A stretch of 64,000 nucleotides of DNA from Chitinophaga pinensis (lineage in GTDB: Bacteria; Pseudomonadota; Gammaproteobacteria; Burkholderiales; SG8-41), in the NCBI GenBank assembly GCA_943329075.2, contig CALQCM020000013.1:1-64000 (forward strand). Reading direction: 5' to 3'. The stretch's first letter is position 1. Every line of letters starts with the position of its first letter. Below are positions 57,700 through 64,000 of the stretch, piece after piece. The notes under the pieces are model-generated. The model was not told the origin of the DNA, ran no database searches, and saw nothing but the letters and a program-made list of their open reading frames with translations. A program made the translations under genes and the position numbers.

Positions 57700-57757
57700 C
57701 AGGATGGGGGCGCAGCCAACGCGTAGCAATCAGGGGCAGGATCAACCTGCAGCGACT

Positions 57758-58831
57758 TTACGCCTCCACCGCCGCCAATATCCGCCGCACCGGCGCCGGC
57801 AACGCCGCGCCCTGCGCATCATCAAGCGACAACCACATCACGCCGGGTGATGCCGCGTGCAGATCGGGCTTTTTAACCATCACGCGCACCGGCTCGATCG
57901 CCAGCAGAAAATGCGTGAAGCCATGCGCCACCTCGGGCAAGGCTTTTTGCGTCGCCACCTTCACGCCATAGCGCGCAGCACAAGCGTCCACACTTTCCTT
58001 TTCGCCGGCTTCAGGCAGGCTCCACAAGCCGCCCCAGATACCGCTACCCGGCCGCTTCTCCAGCAAGACCTGGCCGGCGTGCAGCATCACCAGCATGCGT
58101 GTGCGCCGTTGCGGCAGCACTTTGCGCGGACGCGGCGACGGATAACGCGCCACGGCTTTTTGCTTGAGCGCAACGCAGCGCGTCGCTAACGGGCAGTCAT
58201 CACAGCGCGGCTTGGTGCGCGTGCAGATCCCCGCGCCGAGATCCATCAACCCCTGCGTGTAGGCTTCGACGTTCTTCGCCGGCACCAAATGATCGGCGTG
58301 GGCCCACAGCGCATCGGCGACCGCCGAGTCGCCCGGATAACCGGCCACGCCGAAGCAGCGCGCGAACACGCGTTTCACATTGCCATCGAGAATCGCATGC
58401 CGCGCGCCGAATGCAAACACGCAGATCGCCGCCGCCGTCGAACGCCCGACGCCCGGCAGTTCAAGCACCGCATCAAAATCATTTGGAAAAATGCCAGAGT
58501 GCTGTGCCGCGATCTGCTGCGCGGCGCGATGCAGGTTGCGCGCGCGCGAGTAGTAGCCCAGCCCGCTCCACAGCGCGAGCACATCATCCTCATCGGCGGC
58601 CGCCAGCACGTCGAGCGTTGGAAAGCGTTTGAGAAACCGTTCGTAATACGGAATCACCGCCGCCACCTGCGTCTGCTGCAGCATGATCTCCGACAGCCAG
58701 ATGCGGTACACATCGCGCGTGTTTTGCCACGGCAGGCCATGGCGACCGTGGCTTTTCTGCCAGCGCACCACCGCGGCGGCAAAGGCCGGCGTGCCGGACT
58801 TTGCGCGAACTGGCGAAGACGTTCTCTGCAT
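57758..58831 (-). CDS. mutY: adenine DNA glycosylase MutY
   Basis: MutY removes adenine opposite 8-oxoG. Catalytic residues are Glu48 (SEIMLQQTQ) and Asp149 (ILDGNVKRV). The helix-hairpin-helix is LPGVGRSTA, and the [4Fe-4S] Cys are at 203, 210, 213 and 219. A NUDIX-like C-terminal domain for 8-oxoG follows. The start at 58831 gives 357 residues with a short basic N-terminal extension. It lies 1 base after the AsmA stop. Confidence 0.95.
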   Translation of the reverse strand: MQRTSSPVRAKSGTPAFAAAVVRWQKSHGRHGLPWQNTRDVYRIWLSEIMLQQTQVAAVIPYYERFLKRFPTLDVLAAADEDDVLALWSGLGYYSRARNLHRAAQQIAAQHSGIFPNDFDAVLELPGVGRSTAAAICVFAFGARHAILDGNVKRVFARCFGVAGYPGDSAVADALWAHADHLVPAKNVEAYTQGLMDLGAGICTRTKPRCDDCPLATRCVALKQKAVARYPSPRPRKVLPQRRTRMLVMLHAGQVLLEKRPGSGIWGGLWSLPEAGEKESVDACAARYGVKVATQKALPEVAHGFTHFLLAIEPVRVMVKKPDLHAASPGVMWLSLDDAQGAALPAPVRRILAAVEA

Positions 58832-58832
58832 G

Positions 58833-61157
58833 TCAGCGACCGAACAGGCCCTTGAGCCGGTCCTTGATCTGATCCTGCGCCTTGGCTTTGATTTCGTCGG
58901 TTTTCTTTTCGAGCACCGCCTTGGCCGCACCGGCGGCGATGCCGGCGAAATCGATTTTGTATTGTGGCGCGGCGAACGTGCCCGTCAGGCGCACCGGCAC
59001 CGTCACGCCGTTCAGATCGGACAGTTCCTTGCCACCCTGCCCGCCCGCGGTCGCCACCACGGTCGCCTTCACCAGATAATCGAGCGTCTCGTTGCCGATA
59101 TCGATATCGCCCTCGCCACCGAGGCGCAACAGCGGCGACTTACCGGCGAGATCGCTGTTGTGGGCGACGCCGTTCTTGATACCGAAGGTCGCCGACAGTT
59201 CAGAGAAATCGGTTTTCTCCGTTTGGCTCGCGGCCTGGCTCTTCTCGCCCTTCAACGCGCCGAGTTTGGCCTTCGCATCGCGTATGGCGCCGGCGATGTT
59301 AATGCCTTTGATCGCGCCATCGGCCAATTTGATCGCGGCGCTGCCATTGAGCGCCTTCTTGATCGCCGACAACGTCGCACCCTGCCCGCTGATGTCGAGC
59401 GACAGGTTGCCCTTGCCTTCAAGCGTCTCGAAATTGGCCGCGTCCTTGAGCAAGGGGCCGACGTTGATGCCGGTCAGGTTCTGTTTGATCGTGATCACCG
59501 GCGTCGCTGCAGTCTGCACCGACAGCGTGCCGCTTAACGCGCCTTGATACAGATTCGCCGCAATCGGGTTGACATCGAGGCGGCCGCCGGCAGCCTTGAG
59601 ATCGACGCGCACGTTGGCCGCTTTGACATTGGAAACCTTCAGCGTGCCGATCTTGAGGCTGCCGTTGGCACGCAGTGTTTTCAATGCCGAGAGGTCAAGC
59701 GGCTGCTCCGCCTGCGGCGATTGTTTCCCCGCGTCCGGCGCTGGCGCCGGTGCCGGTGCCGGCGCCGACGGTTTGGCCGCAGCGGCCGCCTTGGACAGAT
59801 AACGGTCGGCGTCGAGTTGGTCGATATTGATATCGAAGAGATACGACGGTGGCGAGAATTTATCGAGCCCTGCCTTGCCGCTGATAGTGCTGTCGTCGAA
59901 CTTCGTCGCGAAGGCCAGATTCACCGTCTCTTTGATTAGGTCTGCGGTCAGCGCGCCGTTCACCGTGGCGTCAACCGGGTTCTTCGGCAGCTTCGGATTA
60001 TTGACGTTGATGGTGGCCACCAGTTTGGCGAGTTCGAAACGCTGCGCGTCGATGCTGCCGGCGAGCGGGCTGGTCACTTTGGCTTTGACCGTCGCCCCGT
60101 CCTGCTGCATATCGATACTCACGGTGAACTCGCCGGCCTTGAAGGCCTGCGCATTGCCGTCGATCGCCGGCACGGCCAGCTTCGCGACGAGTTTGCTCTT
60201 GGCGCCGTTGATGGTTGCGTCGAGCGCAATTTTTTCGCCGCTCACCTTGTCTTTGGTGATGGCCAGTTTCGGCACTTCGAACTTGACGTCGAGATCGCCG
60301 CCCTCCTGTTTGCCCGTCGCGGTGATCGCCAGCTTCGAGAGCACAAACTCTTTGCTCGCCAGCCTGGCTTCAACATCGCCTTTCGCCCCCGCCACCAGAT
60401 TGCTGATGCCCGCGGCCAGACCCTTGGCGCTGAAATCAAGGCCGCTCAGCGCGAAATCCTGTTTCTCCAGATCAAACGTGATGGCGGTCTTCAGCGCAGC
60501 ATCGAGGTTGATCTTGGGCTTGTCGCTTTGCACGTTCGCCGAGAAATCAATTTTGCTCGGCACGCCGCTGGCAATGCGGCCGGTCTTGAGGTTGAGTTTG
60601 GTCAGTGCAAATTTTGTGCCGGCCACTTCATCAACATAGGTCACGGCAGCGTTTTCGATGGCAACGTGATCAATGTCGATTTTCACCTGCGGCGCGGCAC
60701 CTGATACGGACGGCGCAGACGCCTGCCCCGCTGCCTGCCCCGGCGCCGGCTTTTCGCCCGTAGCCGCGAGATCGTCAACGCTGGTGCTGCCGTCTTTCAT
60801 GCGCACGAAGTTCGCGCGCAGATTTTTGATTTCCACTGCGTCCACCACCACTTCTTTCGACAGCAGCGGCAGCAACTTCAACGCAACGCGCAGGTCATCG
60901 ACGCCGGCAAACTCCCGGTCACTGCCGCGCTCGGACAACGAGACCTTGCCCAGCGAGGCGCCGATGCTGGGGAAAAACGACAGTTTGATGTCGCCGTCAA
61001 GCCGCAGCGTGCGCTGGGTCTTGTCCTTGACCGCCTGCACGATCTGCGGTTTGTACTGGTTCGGGTCGAAAGTGGCGGCAACATAAGCCGCAAGCGCAGC
61101 GACGATCGCCACAACACCGGCCAGCGAAAACAGTGAAATCTTGACGATTCGATTCAT
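58833..61157 (-). CDS. AsmA-family membrane-anchored protein
   Basis: This 774-residue protein has an N-terminal helix (ISLFSLAGVVAIVAALAAYVAATF) and the AsmA N-domain (FDPNQYKPQIVQAVKDKTQRTLRLDGDIKLSFFPSIG read in parts). A long beta-rich periplasmic body includes a Pro/Ala linker near 460-485 and the AsmA-like C-domain (LNGSAAIKLADGAIKGINIA). The family takes part in moving phospholipid between membranes. It precedes mutY. Confidence 0.92.
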   Translation of the reverse strand: MNRIVKISLFSLAGVVAIVAALAAYVAATFDPNQYKPQIVQAVKDKTQRTLRLDGDIKLSFFPSIGASLGKVSLSERGSDREFAGVDDLRVALKLLPLLSKEVVVDAVEIKNLRANFVRMKDGSTSVDDLAATGEKPAPGQAAGQASAPSVSGAAPQVKIDIDHVAIENAAVTYVDEVAGTKFALTKLNLKTGRIASGVPSKIDFSANVQSDKPKINLDAALKTAITFDLEKQDFALSGLDFSAKGLAAGISNLVAGAKGDVEARLASKEFVLSKLAITATGKQEGGDLDVKFEVPKLAITKDKVSGEKIALDATINGAKSKLVAKLAVPAIDGNAQAFKAGEFTVSIDMQQDGATVKAKVTSPLAGSIDAQRFELAKLVATINVNNPKLPKNPVDATVNGALTADLIKETVNLAFATKFDDSTISGKAGLDKFSPPSYLFDINIDQLDADRYLSKAAAAAKPSAPAPAPAPAPDAGKQSPQAEQPLDLSALKTLRANGSLKIGTLKVSNVKAANVRVDLKAAGGRLDVNPIAANLYQGALSGTLSVQTAATPVITIKQNLTGINVGPLLKDAANFETLEGKGNLSLDISGQGATLSAIKKALNGSAAIKLADGAIKGINIAGAIRDAKAKLGALKGEKSQAASQTEKTDFSELSATFGIKNGVAHNSDLAGKSPLLRLGGEGDIDIGNETLDYLVKATVVATAGGQGGKELSDLNGVTVPVRLTGTFAAPQYKIDFAGIAAGAAKAVLEKKTDEIKAKAQDQIKDRLKGLFGR

Positions 61158-61249
61158 GATGGCAACCCCGTGATTGAATGACGTGGAGACTGCACTTATC
61201 GACCCGGCACACGCCGGTAAACGTGCAAAAGAGCATCGGGATGAAGATG

Positions 61250-61323
61250 TGGAGCGGGTGAAGGGAATCGAACCCTCGTATGCAGCTTGGGAAGCTGCCG
61301 TTCTGCCATTGAACTACACCCGC
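61250..61323 (-). tRNA. tRNA-Gly (anticodon CCC)
   Basis: The minus strand folds into a complete cloverleaf: acceptor GCGGGTG/CACCCGC, D-arm GTTC..GAAC, anticodon arm GCAGC-TTCCCAA-GCTGC, T-arm GAGGG-TTCGATT-CCCTT, discriminator T and an encoded CCA. It has 74 bases. The anticodon CCC reads GGG codons. It marks the border between core genes and the accessory patch to its right. Confidence 0.96.
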
Positions 61324-61765
61324 GGGATTGGCAGGGGATTTTACGCTAGTCCACGATCACCCTCAAACTCGATCCGAGTCGGGTTAGATCGGCTCTTAGC
61401 GCTCGGTAAAAGATGTATATGGGTGGAGAGCGCAGACTTTTACTGAAGCATCTGGCGTGCTGGATCGACGTTCGCCTCACCTGAAATGCCAATGGTAGCG
61501 GTGTCGAATTCTTTTCTTAGTAAAACAAATCGACTCCGGTACTTCTGATTGGTCAACCGGACAAGGGGCTAAAATCACCGATGCAACTCTGGAAGCCGCT
61601 CATCACATCTGCGGATTCGCTGCCCGCGCAGGCCGCACATTGCGGGTGCCGACCGTTCCAATGTCCATTTCCGCGGATGCCACCACTCCCTTGTCTTACA
61701 ACAGGCCGTCGGGCGCAGGCTTCGTCGCGCGTTCGGTGCCGATCAGCCGTGATCTGCCGCCACGG
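61324..61765. other. 442-base gene-free gap holding the left inverted repeat
   Basis: Between the tRNA and the Bug gene stop I see no supportable gene. 61324-61440 and 61551-61765 show nothing recognisable; 61441-61550 is the left copy of a 110-bp inverted repeat. Confidence 0.6.
61441..61550 (+). repeat. left copy of 110-bp inverted repeat
   Basis: This stretch is almost identical to the reverse complement of 63431-63540; differences are one 1-base gap, one substitution near the outer end and two substitutions near the inner end. It holds an internal imperfect palindrome (61500-61537), GGTGTCGAATTC to GACTCC, with a TTTT/AAAA inner pair. It bounds the 2.1-kb CMD-Bug segment. Confidence 0.92.
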
Positions 61766-62779
61766 TTATTCAGCGCGAATGCCACCTTCCTGGATTACCT
61801 TTCGCCACTTCGTGATTTCGGCGCGGAAAAACGAGTCGAATTGCTGCGGGCTGCCGGTGACCATTTCGAGCCCGTCGGCCGACAACCGCTCGCGCGAATC
61901 AGCCTGCTGCACACTGCGATTGATGGTGGCGCTCAGCTTTTCAATCACTGGCCGCGGTGTTTTCACCGGCGCAAACAACCCGTACCAGACGTCGAACTCG
62001 TAGCCCGGAACCCCGGACTCGGCGATGGTCGGCAATGCGGGCAGCAGGGCGGAGCGCGCGGCACTGGTGATAGCGAGCAGCCGCAGGCGTCCCGAGACGG
62101 CATGCGTATTGATCGCGGCCACGCTGCCGATCAGGAACTGGATTTCGCCGCCGATTACCGCGAGCGTCGCCGGCCCGGTGCCCTTGTAGGGGACGTGCAC
62201 GACATCGATTTTGGCCATGCTGCGCAGCAGTTGCACCCCCATGTGCGATGCGGAACCGACGCCACCGGTGCCGTAGCGCAGTTCGCCGGGTTTGCTTTTC
62301 GCGAGCTTTATGAACTCGATCATCGATTGAGGCGCCAACCCGGGATGCACCGCGAGAACCCAGGGTTGCCGCAGAATGAACGCAACCGGCGCGAAATCGT
62401 TTTCCGGATCGAAGGACAGCTTTGGATAAAGCGCCTTCAGGTATGACCCGCCCGGACCGTTGAGCAACAGTGTGTGTCCGTCCGGCGCGGCCTTGGCGAC
62501 GATTTCGGTGCCGAGCAGGCCGCCGCTGCCGCCGCGATTGTCCACCACCACGGTCTGCGGCAGCGACGCCAGCAATCGCTGCGCCGTGAAGCGCGCGGCG
62601 ATGTCGATGCCTCCTCCCGGCGCCGAAGGCACGACCAGACGGATCGCGCGGTTCGGATAGTTCGCCGCCTCCTGATCAAGCAAGGCCTTGTACTGGGCAT
62701 TTGCAACACTTGATCCAACAACGAGAACCGCACTCAGCGCCGCCATCCATGCGGGTTTCAGTTTCACGTAAGGCGTCAC
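61766..62779 (-). CDS. Bug-family (TctC-like) solute-binding protein
   Basis: A complete Bug protein of 337 residues: signal peptide (WMAALSAVLVVGSSVANA), RAIRLVVPSAPGGGIDIAAR, GSGGLLGTEIVAKAAPDGHT and VHVPYKGTGPATLAVIGGE. It binds a small organic acid in the periplasm. Its ATG overlaps the stop of the CMD gene (ATGA), so the two are one operon. No transporter membrane genes are nearby. The whole operon lies between inverted repeats. Confidence 0.93.
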   Translation of the reverse strand: MTPYVKLKPAWMAALSAVLVVGSSVANAQYKALLDQEAANYPNRAIRLVVPSAPGGGIDIAARFTAQRLLASLPQTVVVDNRGGSGGLLGTEIVAKAAPDGHTLLLNGPGGSYLKALYPKLSFDPENDFAPVAFILRQPWVLAVHPGLAPQSMIEFIKLAKSKPGELRYGTGGVGSASHMGVQLLRSMAKIDVVHVPYKGTGPATLAVIGGEIQFLIGSVAAINTHAVSGRLRLLAITSAARSALLPALPTIAESGVPGYEFDVWYGLFAPVKTPRPVIEKLSATINRSVQQADSRERLSADGLEMVTGSPQQFDSFFRAEITKWRKVIQEGGIRAE

Positions 62780-63240
62780 TTGTGGGCGCGGCCCGCTTTC
62801 GATTTCGATTTCGATTTCGGTTTGAGCTTCGGCGCGGGCAGGGGCTTGGGCGGTTTGAACAGGCCACGCTCCTCGAAGACCTCGATAATGCCGTAGGTAC
62901 CGGCAATCATGCGCGGGAAGCCGGAATAGACGGCGATCTGGATCAGCAACTCGACCAGTTCTTTCTTGGTGCCGCCGTGGTTTAGAAAGCCTCGAGTATG
63001 GCTTTTTACCTCGCGCTCGACGCCACCGCCGATCGCCAGCGCGAGCGTAATCAGCTCGCGGGTCTTGTGGTCGAGGCCCGGGCGCGAGAGCACGTCACCG
63101 AACGCGAACTCAATGGGATAGCGCATCAAGTCGGGGTGAAAGGCTTCGAGCAGGCGCCGTCTTTCCTCGCCGGCCTCGCCGAGAGTTTTACGGCGCAGAT
63201 TGTTTCCACGAATGAATTTTTGCGATCGAACAGTAGCCAC
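62776..63240 (-). CDS. CMD-family protein with Lys-rich tail
   Basis: A true carboxymuconolactone decarboxylase-like domain of about 154 residues: KTRELITLALAIGGGVEREVKSH, TRGFLNHGGTKKELVELL and IQIAVYSGFP. GTG at 63240 is preferred because a GGGGG stretch lies 5 bases upstream; the GTG at 63243 is too close to it, and the earlier ATG (63336) would start inside a tandem repeat. The C-terminus ends with a KSKSKSK run coded by a short CGAAAT repeat. It forms an operon with the Bug gene. Confidence 0.85.
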   Translation of the reverse strand: MATVRSQKFIRGNNLRRKTLGEAGEERRRLLEAFHPDLMRYPIEFAFGDVLSRPGLDHKTRELITLALAIGGGVEREVKSHTRGFLNHGGTKKELVELLIQIAVYSGFPRMIAGTYGIIEVFEERGLFKPPKPLPAPKLKPKSKSKSKAGRAHK

Positions 63241-63271
63241 CACGACCCCCTTAATTGATAAACAATGAATG

Positions 63272-63358
63272 ATTGACAGTATAAGATAGCATGAACGCTG
63301 TTTGGCCTGTGCTGAATTGACAGTATAAGATAGCATGAACGCTGTTTGGCCTGTGCTG
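63272..63358. repeat. 44-bp tandem direct repeat upstream of the CMD gene
   Basis: The 43-base block beginning ATTGACAGTATAAG occurs at 63272-63314 and again at 63316-63358, identical, with one spacer base. On the minus strand each copy has a TATACT, so the promoter region of the CMD-Bug operon may be doubled. No consensus -35 pairs with the TATACT. Confidence 0.9.
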
Positions 63359-63430
63359 CTGCGCCTTGAGCAATCGTGCGATCAAACCAAACAAAGGCTA
63401 CACCAGGTCAACCAGAGCGTCGCGGCTATA

Positions 63431-63540
63431 ATCAAAGGTACCGGAGTCGATTTGTTTTACTAAGAAAAGAATTCGACACCGCTACCATTGGCATTTCAGG
63501 TGAGGCGAACGTCGATCCAGCACGTCAGATGCTTCAAGTA
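63431..63540 (-). repeat. right copy of 110-bp inverted repeat
   Basis: This is the inverted partner of 61441-61550. Its internal palindrome (63443-63480), GGAGTCGATTTG to GAATTCGACACC with a TTTT/AAAA inner pair, is preserved. No target-site duplication is visible outside the two copies. Confidence 0.92.
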
Positions 63541-63804
63541 CGAGGGGTCAGACCACGGATACTTGCGTCGGAAAGTTGCTGATCACCTGACCTTCTCTGC
63601 CACAAAACGCGAACTACCGACCTTGCGCTTTCTAGGGGTCGACTATTGGTATGTTCAGATCCTGAAAATGCCGTACGTTGCGGGTTGCGAGCGTGGTGCG
63701 CGACGAATTAAAGGGGCCGTGTTCGATATTTTTTTGAAGTAGCCCCGGCTCGAAGAAATAACTACCACCATTTCCAACGCCCGCTGCCCGCGGGCGTTGT
63801 TCAT
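63541..63804. other. gene-free gap between the right repeat and the toxin remnant
   Basis: No supportable gene is seen. A small open frame (63488-63742) crosses the repeat edge and shows no domain or ribosome-binding site. A stem-loop at 63776-63798 is listed separately. Confidence 0.5.
63776..63798. terminator. perfect 9-bp stem-loop after the toxin remnant
   Basis: AACGCCCGC (63776-63784) and GCGGGCGTT (63790-63798) pair perfectly around a 5-base loop. On the minus strand it follows the stop at 63805 by a few bases. No long T-run follows, so termination would be weak. Confidence 0.5.
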
Positions 63805-64000
63805 TTAGCCGATGATCTTGGCGATGGCGTTTCTGAGTGCCTGCTCAATGGTGGTGATGACGGGTTTGATGGCCGATGGCTTAATAAGGCCTGCGGCCTG
63901 CCAATTGGCAACCAGCACCTCGCCGAGTGCGCCCGAATGCCTTACTGGCTGGTGACCGCCATGATGACAAGGTCGCGTCGTGCGCTATTGTAGGCGGCAC
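63805..64000 (-). pseudogene. PemK/MazF-like toxin remnant, frameshifted and cut by the window edge
   Basis: On the minus strand one frame reads AAYNSARRDLVIMAVTSQ and then stops at TAA (63942-63944). The neighbouring frame continues as RHSGALGEVLVANWQAAGLIKPSAI and ends IEQALRNAIAKIIG. Joined, they give the C-terminal part of a PemK/MazF-type endoribonuclease. A single missing base near 63942-63945 explains the break. The N-terminal part and any antitoxin lie beyond base 64000. A sequencing error cannot be excluded from sequence alone. Confidence 0.65.

Larger units (their letters stand above)
57424..57757. other. 334-base gene-free gap with GC-rich repeats
   Basis: The gap between the thioredoxin-fold gene and mutY holds no supportable gene. 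It contains one strong hairpin (57534-57558) and two copies of a GC-rich repeat (57609-57639 and 57669-57699), listed separately. The rest is low-complexity C-rich or T/C-rich DNA. Confidence 0.7.

Noticed and set aside
61250-63540. Classical integrase-type island at tRNA-Gly
   Set aside because: The repeat-bounded segment lies on the 5' side of the tRNA, no duplicated tRNA end was found, and there is no integrase.
63488-63742. 84-residue small gene at the right repeat
   Set aside because: It starts inside the inverted repeat, has no ribosome-binding site and no recognisable domain.

Overview
The window looks like a chromosomal segment of a high-GC betaproteobacterium, most likely Burkholderiales or a neighbouring order. 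The call rests on gene order: sspB-sspA-petCBA, tatCBA-hisEI with hisFAHBCDG, murA-ibaG beside an mla operon, and kdsDC-lptCAB-rpoN-hpf-ptsN-hprK-rapZ. It also rests on Bug-type solute-binding proteins (TctC family) at both ends. No rRNA, CRISPR array, complete insertion sequence or prophage is visible.

Layout. (1) 1-3.3 kb is accessory: a Bug solute-binding protein, an amidohydrolase, a carboxymuconolactone-decarboxylase (CMD) family protein, and an unknown exported protein with an FNR-type promoter. (2) 3.5-11 kb, mostly minus strand, holds SspB/SspA, the cytochrome bc1 complex, a Nif3 protein, a DegS-like protease (plus strand) and TatABC. (3) 11-18.7 kb carries all nine core histidine genes, hisGDCBHAF and hisIE, split by an oppositely oriented CMD gene. 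(4) 18.8-26.1 kb is envelope-related: a second MlaF-like ATPase, murA, ibaG, a YadGH-type ABC exporter and mlaFEDCB. (5) 26.3-45.5 kb is a large plus-strand locus for an MSHA-like type IV pilus or pseudopilus. It has an accessory ATPase, secretin, TPR protein, assembly ATPase, platform protein, three alignment-complex proteins and three pilin-like proteins. A sigma-54 response regulator and a membrane histidine kinase, both PrsR/PrsK-like, frame it, as do the two halves of an ABC-2 transporter. (6) 45.6-57.4 kb has a Kef-type antiporter, KDO/LPS transport genes (kdsD, kdsC, lptC, lptA, lptB), rpoN, the nitrogen-PTS cluster, rapZ, a LON-domain protein, a 5-formyl-THF cyclo-ligase and a thioredoxin-fold protein. 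(7) 57.4-61.3 kb has GC-rich repeats, mutY, an AsmA-family gene and tRNA-Gly(CCC). (8) 61.3-64 kb is a young accessory patch: two inverted 110-bp repeats enclose a CMD-Bug operon, followed by a frameshifted PemK/MazF-like toxin remnant.

How the parts connect. The main candidate for something new is the 26.3-45.5 kb locus. The NtrC-type regulator has the GAFTGA sigma-54 contact motif. A near-consensus GG-N10-GC sigma-54 promoter lies just upstream of the main pilin gene, and rpoN itself lies 6 kb further on. The assembly ATPase carries a tandem N-terminal motif of the c-di-GMP-binding MshEN type. The Shine-Dalgarno sequence of the large pilin-like gene is buried in a perfect 10-bp stem. Together these suggest a pilus or secretion pseudopilus controlled at transcription, translation and assembly. 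No prepilin peptidase is in the window, so PilD must be encoded elsewhere.
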